The position numbers and the translations under genes were made by a program. A stretch of 6,093 nucleotides of DNA from the NCBI GenBank assembly GCA_003520205.1, contig DOVG01000040.1, positions 1 through 6,093 on the forward strand, in the 5' to 3' direction. Shown one piece after another: positions 1-6,093 of the stretch. Under the pieces are notes generated by a model. The model worked only from the letters and a program-made list of their open reading frames with translations, did not search any database and was not told where the DNA came from. This stretch comes from Lachnospiraceae bacterium (GTDB lineage: Bacteria; Bacillota; Clostridia; Lachnospirales; Lachnospiraceae). Numbering within the stretch: position 1 is the stretch's first letter; each line of letters begins with the position of its first letter.

Positions 1-640
1 CTATCTCACCAGGTCCAAGTTCCTTATAATCTTTATAACCAAGATTCAGATAAGAGAAGGATTCAAAAGCTGCACAATATCCCTCGCCCTCTTTATATCC
101 AATAATTACAGGCGTTCTTCCGTATTTATCACGTGCCAGATAAACAGCATCCTGCGTAAGAAGAAGTATTGTCATAGACCCATCTATAGAATCCTGAGCA
201 AATTTGATTCCCTCGATAATATTATCCTTCTGATTGATAAGTGCGGCAGTAAGTTCAGTTTTATTAACCTCACCCGTGCTCATCATCTGAAAATGTGAAC
301 CACCACTTTTAAATACAGAAGCAATAAGCTCATCTGAATTATTTATCTTTCCAACACATACGATAGCATATGTACCATGATGTGATCTGACAAGCAGCGG
401 CTGTGGATCATAATCGGATATACATCCTATACCAAGATTACCCTCCATATCGTGTACATCGCGACCAAATTTACTTCTAAATGGAGCATTTTCTATATTG
501 TGAATAGCTCTATTAAAGCCATCTCTGCCATGTACAACCATTCCCGCTCTTCTAGTCCCCAGATGAGAATGATAATCAGTCCCATAAAATAAATCAAATA
601 CCGAATCCCCTTTTAATGCTGTTGCGAAAAATCCGCCCAT
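1..640 (-). CDS. PurF-like amidophosphoribosyltransferase family protein, degenerate glutaminase domain (partial, 5' part only)
   Basis: The reading frame stays open from an ATG at 640 to the window edge, giving 213 codons; the C-terminal part, including any PRPP-binding domain, lies outside. The start is set by GGAGG at 646-650, five bases upstream. The protein aligns by eye with the N-terminal Ntn-type glutaminase domain of PurF: QPLLVRS at residues 80-86, KINNSDEL at 98-105 where PurF has GNLVNA-type sequence, the TELTAALI segment at 128-135, and LGPGEI at 208-213 matching the PurF VEPGEM segment. PurF catalyses the first committed step of purine synthesis, glutamine plus PRPP to phosphoribosylamine. 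Here residue 2 is Gly rather than the catalytic Cys, the GHVRYST-type motif reads GCISDYD, HNGN reads VGKI, and the SDTE Asp is Lys. Glutamine hydrolysis is therefore unlikely, although homologues are usually annotated as amidophosphoribosyltransferase. It follows fprA after 17 nt and is probably co-transcribed. Family assignment is firm; function is not. Confidence 0.85.
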   Translation of the reverse strand, partial: MGGFFATALKGDSVFDLFYGTDYHSHLGTRRAGMVVHGRDGFNRAIHNIENAPFRSKFGRDVHDMEGNLGIGCISDYDPQPLLVRSHHGTYAIVCVGKINNSDELIASVFKSGGSHFQMMSTGEVNKTELTAALINQKDNIIEGIKFAQDSIDGSMTILLLTQDAVYLARDKYGRTPVIIGYKEGEGYCAAFESFSYLNLGYKDYKELGPGEI

Positions 641-657
641 AATTTCCTCCGTATAAC

Positions 658-1833
658 TTATTTACCAGCTTCAACTACTGCATCTACCAGTTCCTCAATA
701 GCCGGCAGATCGGCTGATTTCATTGTTGAACGTATCGTGACTGTAGGGTCAATCACCTGAATATTTTTCCAGCCTTCTATGATAGACTTAATTGTCCTTG
801 CAGCTGATGGAGCCCATGAACCATTTTCAAGGATGGCAATCTTCCTGTTTTGATATGTTTTAGCTGAAAGATGTGTAAGAAAATCATGCATAGGAAGGAA
901 TACTCCTGCATCATAGCTGGATGCACAAAGAATCATTCTGTCATATCTAAATGCATCCTCTACACATTCTGCCATATCCTCACGACATAAATCTGATATA
1001 GCAACCTTTTCACCCTTTTTCTCCAAAAGTTCAGCGATTTTCTCAGCTGCCTTGGCAGTATTACCATGAATTGAAGCATATGCCACAAATACTCCATGTG
1101 TTTCAGGCTCATATGAACTCCATGTATTATATGTATCAAGATAATAACTAAGTTCTGTTCCCGGCATAGGAAGAACAGGTCCATGAAGTGGAAGTATTTT
1201 CTCTATATCAAGATTAGACGCTTTCTTTAATAATGCCTGCACAGAAGCTCCATACTTACCTACAATACCAAAATAGTAGCGTCTGGCTTCACATGCCCAG
1301 CCTTCAGGATCATCAAAATCAAGAGCGCCGAATTTACCAAAACCGTCTGCAGAGAAAAGAACCTTATCATATGAATCATAGCTCATCATAACCTCTGGCC
1401 AATGAATCATCGGTGTCATAATAAAGTTTAATGTATGATTACCAAGTTCAAGAGTATCTCCCTCTTTAACTGCTATTTGTCTTGACTCTATATCTATATC
1501 CTCAAAAAACTGAGGTATCATCTGAAGGGCCTTTGCAGTAGCTACTATCTTTGCATCAGGAAACTCCTGCATGGCTGTAAGAAGACTACCAGAATGATCT
1601 GGTTCTACATGCTGAACTACTATATAGTCAAGCTTTCTTCCTGCAAGTCCTTCCTTTAGATTTGCAAGCCACTCATCTGTTTTGTGAGCATCTACAGTAT
1701 CCATTACAGCTGTCTTATCGTCAAGTATCAGATAAGAATTATATGACATCCCTTCAGGTACTATATACTGACTTTCAAAAAGATCTATATCTCTATCATC
1801 GACTCCGATATACTTTATACTTTCAGTTACCAT
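658..1833 (-). CDS. fprA: FprA family A-type flavoprotein (flavodiiron protein, O2/NO reductase)
   Basis: This 391-residue cytoplasmic enzyme belongs to the flavodiiron proteins, which reduce O2 to water and/or NO to N2O in anaerobes. The N-terminal metallo-beta-lactamase-like domain (about 1-245) carries the whole expected diiron ligand set: H75, E77, D79 and H80 in HVEPDH, then H144 (MIHWPE), D163 (SADGFG) and H217 (LPLHGP). The 19-residue H144-D163 spacing is the family norm. A flavodoxin-like domain (about 247-391) opens with the FMN phosphate loop YASIHGNT at 252-259. There is no rubredoxin or NADH-oxidoreductase extension, so electrons must come from a separate partner, typically rubredoxin or a flavin reductase, not seen here. 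Length matches the minimal class A form. The ATG at 1833 is supported by AAAGGAGGAT at 1838-1847. Substrate preference cannot be read from the sequence. It heads a probable two-gene unit with the purF-like gene. Confidence 0.96.
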   Translation of the reverse strand: MVTESIKYIGVDDRDIDLFESQYIVPEGMSYNSYLILDDKTAVMDTVDAHKTDEWLANLKEGLAGRKLDYIVVQHVEPDHSGSLLTAMQEFPDAKIVATAKALQMIPQFFEDIDIESRQIAVKEGDTLELGNHTLNFIMTPMIHWPEVMMSYDSYDKVLFSADGFGKFGALDFDDPEGWACEARRYYFGIVGKYGASVQALLKKASNLDIEKILPLHGPVLPMPGTELSYYLDTYNTWSSYEPETHGVFVAYASIHGNTAKAAEKIAELLEKKGEKVAISDLCREDMAECVEDAFRYDRMILCASSYDAGVFLPMHDFLTHLSAKTYQNRKIAILENGSWAPSAARTIKSIIEGWKNIQVIDPTVTIRSTMKSADLPAIEELVDAVVEAGK

Positions 1834-1845
1834 ACATATCCTCCT

Positions 1846-1863
1846 TTATCAAATAATTTATAA
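1846..1863. promoter_or_regulatory. AT-rich imperfect dyad upstream of fprA, possible operator
   Basis: On the minus strand the 18 bases TTATAAATTATTTGATAA form an imperfect inverted repeat in which 7 of 9 symmetric positions pair. It lies between the possible -10 element and the fprA ribosome site, where a repressor would block transcription. It resembles the AT-rich TTATAAT-type operators of Fur/PerR-family regulators, and clostridial flavodiiron genes are known PerR targets, but it does not fit the 7-1-7 PerR box well. In DNA this AT-rich a chance dyad is quite possible. Confidence 0.22.
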
Positions 1864-1865
1864 CT

Positions 1866-1893
1866 TATATACTTTACTATATTTATAGGTAAA
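1866..1893 (-). promoter_or_regulatory. Possible sigma-A type promoter for fprA
   Basis: In the 75-nt gap between the lipoprotein gene and fprA, the minus strand has TTTACC (1888-1893, 4 of 6 matches to TTGACA), a 16-nt spacer, and TATATA (1866-1871, 4 of 6 matches to TATAAT). Transcription would start around 1859, giving a leader of about 26 nt that contains the ribosome site. The match is weak and the region is AT-rich, so the call rests mainly on location: this is the longest gap inside the gene cluster. Confidence 0.33.
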
Positions 1894-1908
1894 AGTGCAA
1901 CTTAAATC

Positions 1909-3348
1909 TTAAGGTTTTGGAAGACCTTCTTTAAATTCATCTATAAATACAGCATAATTATCATCATTTATATAACCATCCAATACATCTTCCCTGTCAG
2001 AACCTATATAAATCATATCATCTGCAGATTTCCGGTCAAATGCGGCTCTGTATGAAATAGAACCATTCAGATATTTTTTCAATTCTACATATCTGGGTGA
2101 CATTACCGGAACATATAAGGAACTATTATTCATAAATTCAATTAATTCTTCCATTGTCTGTCTTTCAAGATCAGTCATATTAATTCTTCCACTCTCTATA
2201 AGTACAGACAATCTCTCTTTATTAGATATATTTTTGTTCACAGGTAAAGCCCCTGACAAACAGGCAAAAAACAGATTATTATCATCATTTGTAAGCCATT
2301 CAAGAAACAACATGGAAGCAAAGTTTTCAGTTTCATTCTTATCTGTTATTGCTACTCCCGTATCATCTGCAGGACAGACAGCATCACAGTCTTTAAACTG
2401 CGGATATGTAAGTATTTCATATAATCCTGCTATGGATGCATCTCCTTCAGTTGCTGTTACATCCCCCAGTTCAGACACCTCAGAACTGTTGATTGTAGCA
2501 GCTGCAACATTTCCTTCCAAAAGATCTTCTATACTTCTTTTGTTCTTTTTAAATAATGAGCCTTTCACAAATGCAGAGTAATAATTATCCCAGATTCTTC
2601 TTATTGCATTTCCATCAACTCTGAATACTGTATTAGTACCCTCAATATTAATAAGATCTGTTCCAAGCTGATGACTTCCTGCAAGAATATATATAGGTTC
2701 TGACCCTATACATAAAAGACTTGTACCTCGCGTATAAAGATAATAATCTTCACCAACACTATTGCAGTTTTCCCATAGATTAAGTTCATACAGATGATGC
2801 TCTTCTTCCTTCATGAAAGGCTGCCACATAGATAAATTCACAGCCATAACCTGCGTATCCTTAACTACCGGAAAAAGTCTCCACTGTTTATCTATCATTC
2901 CGGCACTGATAAATTCTTCATATATATTATCTTTTGTATTTTTTGCCACTATATCATCTATGTTCACATATGATATATCTTTATCATAAAATGCATTTAT
3001 ACATGAAGATGCCGCAATCATATTAGGAAGATTATCCTTTTCTGATTCAATAGTTTCTTCCAGAGATTTCTCGGTTTCAAAATATCTTCCACTAATTATT
3101 ATCCCTCTTTCCTTACCTTCGCCGTCATTAAAAATTTTAATCATTTTCTCAAATGCAGCGGCTCTTTTACTGCCACAGGAATACCAGATGGATACTTCTA
3201 CAGGATGCTTTTTGTCCAGACCATAATTAGAGCCCTTGCCGCCGCATGCGGTAAGAGCTCCAAGAATACCAAATATCAAAATAATGGATAGCATTATCCT
3301 GAATAATTTATTTATAAATGTTAAATTATAGCTATGACTACAGCTCAT
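1909..3348 (-). CDS. Extracellular solute-binding lipoprotein, family 1-like (ABC-type), divergent
   Basis: A 479-residue secreted lipoprotein. Residues 1-17 form a basic n-region (K14, R17), 18-31 a hydrophobic core, and LTAC at 32-35 is a lipobox, so C35 should be lipidated and the protein anchored outside the membrane. The mature part resembles family 1 sugar-type ABC binding proteins: VEVSIWYSCG at 50-59 as the first strand, DDTGVAI at 328-334, then FLEWLT at 348-353 and GALPV at 366-370, which match the usual 'fix-up' segment of these proteins. The ligand cannot be told. No permease or ATPase partner lies in the window. It starts 16 nt after copA, so co-transcription is likely. The ATG at 3348 has only a weak GAGG (3361-3364) 12 nt upstream; M19 (ATG at 3294) is an alternative but would remove the positive n-region. 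The mature chain holds seven further cysteines, many for this family. Confidence 0.82.
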   Translation of the reverse strand: MSCSHSYNLTFINKLFRIMLSIILIFGILGALTACGGKGSNYGLDKKHPVEVSIWYSCGSKRAAAFEKMIKIFNDGEGKERGIIISGRYFETEKSLEETIESEKDNLPNMIAASSCINAFYDKDISYVNIDDIVAKNTKDNIYEEFISAGMIDKQWRLFPVVKDTQVMAVNLSMWQPFMKEEEHHLYELNLWENCNSVGEDYYLYTRGTSLLCIGSEPIYILAGSHQLGTDLINIEGTNTVFRVDGNAIRRIWDNYYSAFVKGSLFKKNKRSIEDLLEGNVAAATINSSEVSELGDVTATEGDASIAGLYEILTYPQFKDCDAVCPADDTGVAITDKNETENFASMLFLEWLTNDDNNLFFACLSGALPVNKNISNKERLSVLIESGRINMTDLERQTMEELIEFMNNSSLYVPVMSPRYVELKKYLNGSISYRAAFDRKSADDMIYIGSDREDVLDGYINDDNYAVFIDEFKEGLPKP

Positions 3349-3364
3349 TTAAATTGATTACCTC

Positions 3365-3574
3365 TTACTCTATTGAAATAACCTTATAATCTTTTTCTTC
3401 AACTGCATTTTTCAGTATATCATCTGAAGTTTCATTGTCAAGCTTAACAACTACAGTTCCCTTCTTATGACTGGCTTTAGCAGACTTAACACCTTCTATA
3501 GCTTCAAGTGCTTTCTGAACAGTAGCTTCACAATGTTCACACATCATACCTTCTACATGTAAAGTTTTCTTCAT
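3365..3574 (-). CDS. Possible nested CopZ-like copper chaperone, internal in-frame start within copA
   Basis: The last 69 codons of copA, from an in-frame ATG at 3574 (residue 800 of the pump), would encode a complete free-standing HMA protein. It starts MKKTLHVEGMMCEHC, has the metal-binding C12-x-x-C15, and ends with the KDYKVISIE strand, the size and shape of bacterial CopZ chaperones (about 68-70 residues). An AAGGAGAT ribosome site lies eight bases upstream. If translated, it would bind Cu(I) in the cytoplasm and pass it to CopA, so one ORF would supply both pump and chaperone. The domain is certain as part of CopA. Its separate translation is an inference from the start context; the site could also be a relic of an ancestral copA-copZ pair that fused. 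Confidence 0.45.
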   Translation of the reverse strand: MKKTLHVEGMMCEHCEATVQKALEAIEGVKSAKASHKKGTVVVKLDNETSDDILKNAVEEKDYKVISIE

Positions 3575-5971
3575 TGTATTATCTCCTTCATTTTTATCAT
3601 TTATTTCATTTGTAATATCGTCTATTATATCAGAAATCATATTCTTGTATTCTGATTTTTTTAACCCCGATACTGGTCTGTCTTTACTCGAAGCATATAA
3701 TTTAAAAAGGTTCAGTCTCAAGGCATTGATGCAGACAAAAAGACTTGAACAAGCCATTGCCGCCGCTCCATACATAGGTTTTAGCGAAACTCCGTATAGT
3801 CCCATAGCAAAAGGAATACACAGTGCGTTATAGAAAAATGCCCAGAACAGATTCTCATGAATATTCTTAATTGTTGCTCTGCTCATTCTTATAGCTGCAC
3901 TTACATCTCTTATACTGTTTTTCATAAGAACTATATCAGCTGCATCTACAGCCACATCGGTTCCCGCTCCTATAGCAAATCCGATATCTGCCTTTGTAAG
4001 AGCCGGTGCATCATTTATTCCATCACCTACCATTGCAATTTTTATTTTCTTATTAGTTGACATAACTTCTTGTAAATGTGCTACTACTTCAGCTTTGTCA
4101 TCTGGCATTACTCCGGCTATACATCTGTCTACACCTACTTTTTCAGCAATCGATCCGGCAGTTATGGCATTATCGCCAGTTAACATAACACTATAGATTC
4201 CCATTTTTCTTAGTTCATTTATTGCATCCTTACTGTCTTCTTTTATCTGATCAGCCACAGTAATGATTCCCAGATATCTATCTTTTATCATAAAAAGGAG
4301 CGGTGTTTTTCCTTCAGCTGCCCTTTCATTTACCTTCTCCTCAATCTCTTTTAGATTAATTATATCCTTTAGATATTTGTAACTACCGCCCAGAAGAACT
4401 TCACCACTATCACTTATTATTCCTTTTACTCCCGCTCCGGGCATAATTTCAAAATCACTTATACTGATATTCTTTTTATTAAATGTTATATCACTTGCTT
4501 CGTAATAATTAACTATCGCTCTGGCAAGCGGATGCTCTGACTTCTTCTCAATTGCATATGCGTAGGAAATCAGTTCATCTTCTGTCACGCCTTCACCGGG
4601 AATAATATCTGAAACTTCAGGTTCACCTTTGGTTATAGTTCCTGTTTTATCTATTACTACTACACCTGTTCTACCTGCAGTTTCAAGTGATTCTGCAGTC
4701 TTATACAGAATACCATTCTTCGCACCAACACCATTTCCAACCATAATAGCCACCGGAGTTGCAAGCCCCAGAGCACATGGACAGCTTATAACAAGAACTG
4801 AAATAGCTCTGGCTATAGCAAAGCCTGTGTCTGCTCCACTAATAATCCAGCCAATAAATGTAATTACAGCAATCACAATAACAACAGGTATAAATACAGC
4901 CGATACTTTATCAGCTATTCTTGCTATAGGAGCCTTTGTAGCTGCTGCATCACTTACCATTCTGATAATTTCAGACAGCGTAGTATCCTCGCCAACCCTT
5001 GTAGCTTTACATTTTAAATATCCATTCGTATTAACGGTACCCGCAGATACACTGTCTCCAGCAGCCTTCTCCACAGGAATACTTTCACCTGTAAGCATTG
5101 ATTCATTTACAGCTGATGTTCCTTCTAATACTATTCCATCTACAGGTACTACCGAACCAGCCTTAAGAATATATATATCATCTTTTTTTACTTCCTGGGT
5201 CAAAACACTGATTTCTTTTCCGTTCTCAAGAATAACAGCCTCTTTGGGCGAAAGACTTATCAGACTCTTTATAGCGTCAGTAGTTCTTCCTTTTGATTTG
5301 GCTTCCAGAAGCTTTCCTATGGTAATGAGTGTAGGTATCATTGCAGCAGATTCAAAATACAGGTTCATAGACTGCTTCATAAGAGTATCTGAGTCGCCCT
5401 TTCCCATTGCATCAATCATTATAAAAAGGACAACAAGACTATAAATAAAAGAAGCACCACTCCCCAGAGCAACCAGAGAATCCATATTAGGTGAACCGGC
5501 ACATAAAGACTTAAAACCATTTATAAAGAATTTTTTATTTATCACCATAATAATAATGGCAATCAGCATTTCAAAAACAGCAAGTGCCACATGATTCTCA
5601 AATATTGGAAATATAACCGGCCAGTGCCACATCATATGACCCATAGAATAATACATAAGTATAACAAGAAATATAGCAGAACTAATAAGCCTCTTTACAA
5701 GAACAGGCGACTCTTTATCACGAAGAGCATTTTCCATAGCATCAGTAGTGTTAGAATTTTCTTTATTATCTGCACCAAAAACAGACGCGCCGTAGCCCGC
5801 TCTTTCAACTGCTTCTATTATCTCTTCATCAGATGCCGTGCCTTCTACTCCCATAGAATTAGTAAGAAGACTCACGCTGCAGCTGTCAACATTTTTAAGT
5901 TCTGATACTGCTTTTTCAACTCTTGCCTGACATGCCGCACAGCTCATACCTGTTACATTATATTTTTTCAT
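3365..5971 (-). CDS. copA: Cu(I)-exporting P1B-type ATPase with N- and C-terminal HMA domains
   Basis: An 868-residue membrane pump that uses ATP to export Cu(I) from the cytoplasm. In order: N-terminal HMA domain (1-65) with GMSCAAC, C11 and C14; transmembrane helices near 93-109, 127-147, 164-187 and 204-222; actuator domain with TGES at 294-297; helices near 355-377 and 385-410, the latter with the CPC metal site at 397-399; phosphorylation DKTGT with D441; the HP pair H480-P481 of the nucleotide domain; MLTGDN at 596-601; GDGINDAP at 649-656; last two helices with Y714-N715 and M739xxSS743. CPC, YN and MxxSS together mark the Cu(I)/Ag(I) class. A charged linker (about 757-799) leads to a second HMA domain with C811-E-H-C814. 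The ATG at 5971 has GAGG at 5977-5980, five bases upstream. Many CopA proteins lack the C-terminal domain, which looks like a joined CopZ. No copper-responsive regulator gene is in the window. Confidence 0.96.
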   Translation of the reverse strand: MKKYNVTGMSCAACQARVEKAVSELKNVDSCSVSLLTNSMGVEGTASDEEIIEAVERAGYGASVFGADNKENSNTTDAMENALRDKESPVLVKRLISSAIFLVILMYYSMGHMMWHWPVIFPIFENHVALAVFEMLIAIIIMVINKKFFINGFKSLCAGSPNMDSLVALGSGASFIYSLVVLFIMIDAMGKGDSDTLMKQSMNLYFESAAMIPTLITIGKLLEAKSKGRTTDAIKSLISLSPKEAVILENGKEISVLTQEVKKDDIYILKAGSVVPVDGIVLEGTSAVNESMLTGESIPVEKAAGDSVSAGTVNTNGYLKCKATRVGEDTTLSEIIRMVSDAAATKAPIARIADKVSAVFIPVVIVIAVITFIGWIISGADTGFAIARAISVLVISCPCALGLATPVAIMVGNGVGAKNGILYKTAESLETAGRTGVVVIDKTGTITKGEPEVSDIIPGEGVTEDELISYAYAIEKKSEHPLARAIVNYYEASDITFNKKNISISDFEIMPGAGVKGIISDSGEVLLGGSYKYLKDIINLKEIEEKVNERAAEGKTPLLFMIKDRYLGIITVADQIKEDSKDAINELRKMGIYSVMLTGDNAITAGSIAEKVGVDRCIAGVMPDDKAEVVAHLQEVMSTNKKIKIAMVGDGINDAPALTKADIGFAIGAGTDVAVDAADIVLMKNSIRDVSAAIRMSRATIKNIHENLFWAFFYNALCIPFAMGLYGVSLKPMYGAAAMACSSLFVCINALRLNLFKLYASSKDRPVSGLKKSEYKNMISDIIDDITNEINDKNEGDNTMKKTLHVEGMMCEHCEATVQKALEAIEGVKSAKASHKKGTVVVKLDNETSDDILKNAVEEKDYKVISIE
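3581..3588 (-). promoter_or_regulatory. Internal Shine-Dalgarno inside copA, before the CopZ-like domain
   Basis: The minus strand reads AAGGAGAT, with AGGAG at 3583-3587 and eight bases to the in-frame ATG at 3574. This is a stronger site than the GAGG preceding copA itself. It lies within codons for the linker residues just before the second HMA domain, where the protein sequence is probably under little constraint. Confidence 0.5.
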
Positions 5972-5978
5972 ATATTCC

Positions 5979-5996
5979 TCTATCTATATAGGTATA
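5979..5996. promoter_or_regulatory. AT-rich dyad in the copA leader
   Basis: A perfect 8-bp palindrome CTATATAG (5984-5991) lies at the centre of a longer imperfect dyad, directly upstream of the copA ribosome site. The position suits an operator, but it lacks the TACAnnTGTA core of CopY sites and the G/C tracts of CsoR sites. I found no convincing -35/-10 pair for copA, so its promoter may lie within or beyond the GC-richer block. Confidence 0.15.
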
Positions 5997-6006
5997 CTTT
6001 TTTAGA

Positions 6007-6093
6007 TTATTTCCGCGACGAGCTTAAACTCGCTGTCACGAGGTGATATGCCTGAGAGGACACTGCTTGAGCCATATCGCTTTGCGATATGCA
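6007..6093. other. GC-richer structured block upstream of copA, possible interspersed repeat or end of an upstream gene
   Basis: The 83 bases 6011-6093 contain 43 G or C, clearly above the very AT-rich leader beside it. It holds the perfect hairpin at 6073-6091, a second copy of GATATG (6045-6050) that can pair with CATATC (6073-6078), and a CGAG/CTCG stem (6018-6030). On the minus strand a frame is open from the window edge to a TAA at 6007-6009 (28 codons, ending SLSSSRK). This could be the tail of an upstream protein, but it resembles no family I know. An interspersed palindromic element is as likely. The window edge prevents a decision. Confidence 0.35.
6073..6091. repeat. Perfect 8-bp inverted repeat (hairpin)
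   Basis: CATATCGC and GCGATATG flank a 3-base TTT loop (AAA on the minus strand). No U-tract follows on either strand within the window, so it is not a standard intrinsic terminator. It may be part of a repeated palindromic element or of the copA leader. Confidence 0.7.

Noticed and set aside
1901..1913. CTTAA-ATC-TTAAG hairpin at the end of the lipoprotein gene as a terminator
   Set aside because: The stem is five mostly A-T pairs, includes the stop codon, and is not followed by a proper U-tract, so it should not stop transcription.
2234..2581. Plus-strand open frame (115 codons) opposite the lipoprotein gene
   Set aside because: It is antisense to a protein with a clear signal peptide and family features, and its Ser-rich product resembles nothing known.
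4629..5444. Long plus-strand open frame (271 codons) opposite copA
   Set aside because: It is fully antisense to the conserved core of copA, has a low-complexity Ile/Thr/Ser/Val/Pro-rich product typical of a reversed membrane-protein gene, and matches no family.
6009..6075. Small protein of 22 codons starting at the ATG at 6075 on the minus strand
   Set aside because: There is no ribosome site before it, the ATG lies within the hairpin, and the product matches no family; a repeat or the tail of an upstream gene is more likely.
5972..6093. CopY or CsoR operator upstream of copA
   Set aside because: No TACAnnTGTA core and no G-tract/C-tract inverted repeat is present; only a plain AT-rich dyad is visible.

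Overview
All four protein-coding genes in this window lie on the minus strand, so the window reads right to left. The DNA is AT-rich. The protein families (an A-type flavodiiron protein, a clostridial PurF-like protein, a CopA with a CopZ-like C-terminal domain, and a family 1-type binding lipoprotein) and the strong GGAGG-type ribosome sites point to an anaerobic, low-GC Clostridia member, most likely a Lachnospiraceae relative such as Butyrivibrio or Pseudobutyrivibrio. The genus is a guess from sequence feel only.

Layout in transcription order: (1) 6093-5972 holds no recognised gene. It contains a GC-richer block (43 G/C in the 83 bases 6011-6093) with a perfect 8-bp hairpin, then an AT-rich leader running into copA. 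(2) 5971-3365 is a Cu(I)-exporting P1B-type ATPase with heavy-metal-binding domains at both ends. The C-terminal one starts at an internal ATG with its own well-placed Shine-Dalgarno sequence, so a separate 69-residue CopZ-like chaperone could be made from the same ORF. (3) 3348-1909, only 16 nt downstream, encodes a divergent extracellular solute-binding lipoprotein with no permease genes in view. (4) After a 75-nt gap with a possible promoter and an AT-rich dyad, 1833-658 encodes an FprA-type flavodiiron protein with all diiron ligands present. (5) 17 nt further, 640-1 is the 5' part of a PurF-like gene whose glutaminase domain has lost the N-terminal cysteine and the other expected glutamine-handling residues; it runs off the window.

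The spacing suggests two transcription units: copA plus the lipoprotein gene, and fprA plus the purF-like gene, with possible read-through between them. The first exports copper and probably buffers it through the CopZ-like domain. The second pairs an O2/NO-reducing enzyme with a purine-pathway relative. No dedicated copper regulator and no clear rho-independent terminator were found. No transposase, CRISPR array, tRNA or rRNA was recognised. The most interesting points are the possible nested copZ inside copA and the degenerate glutaminase of the PurF-like protein.
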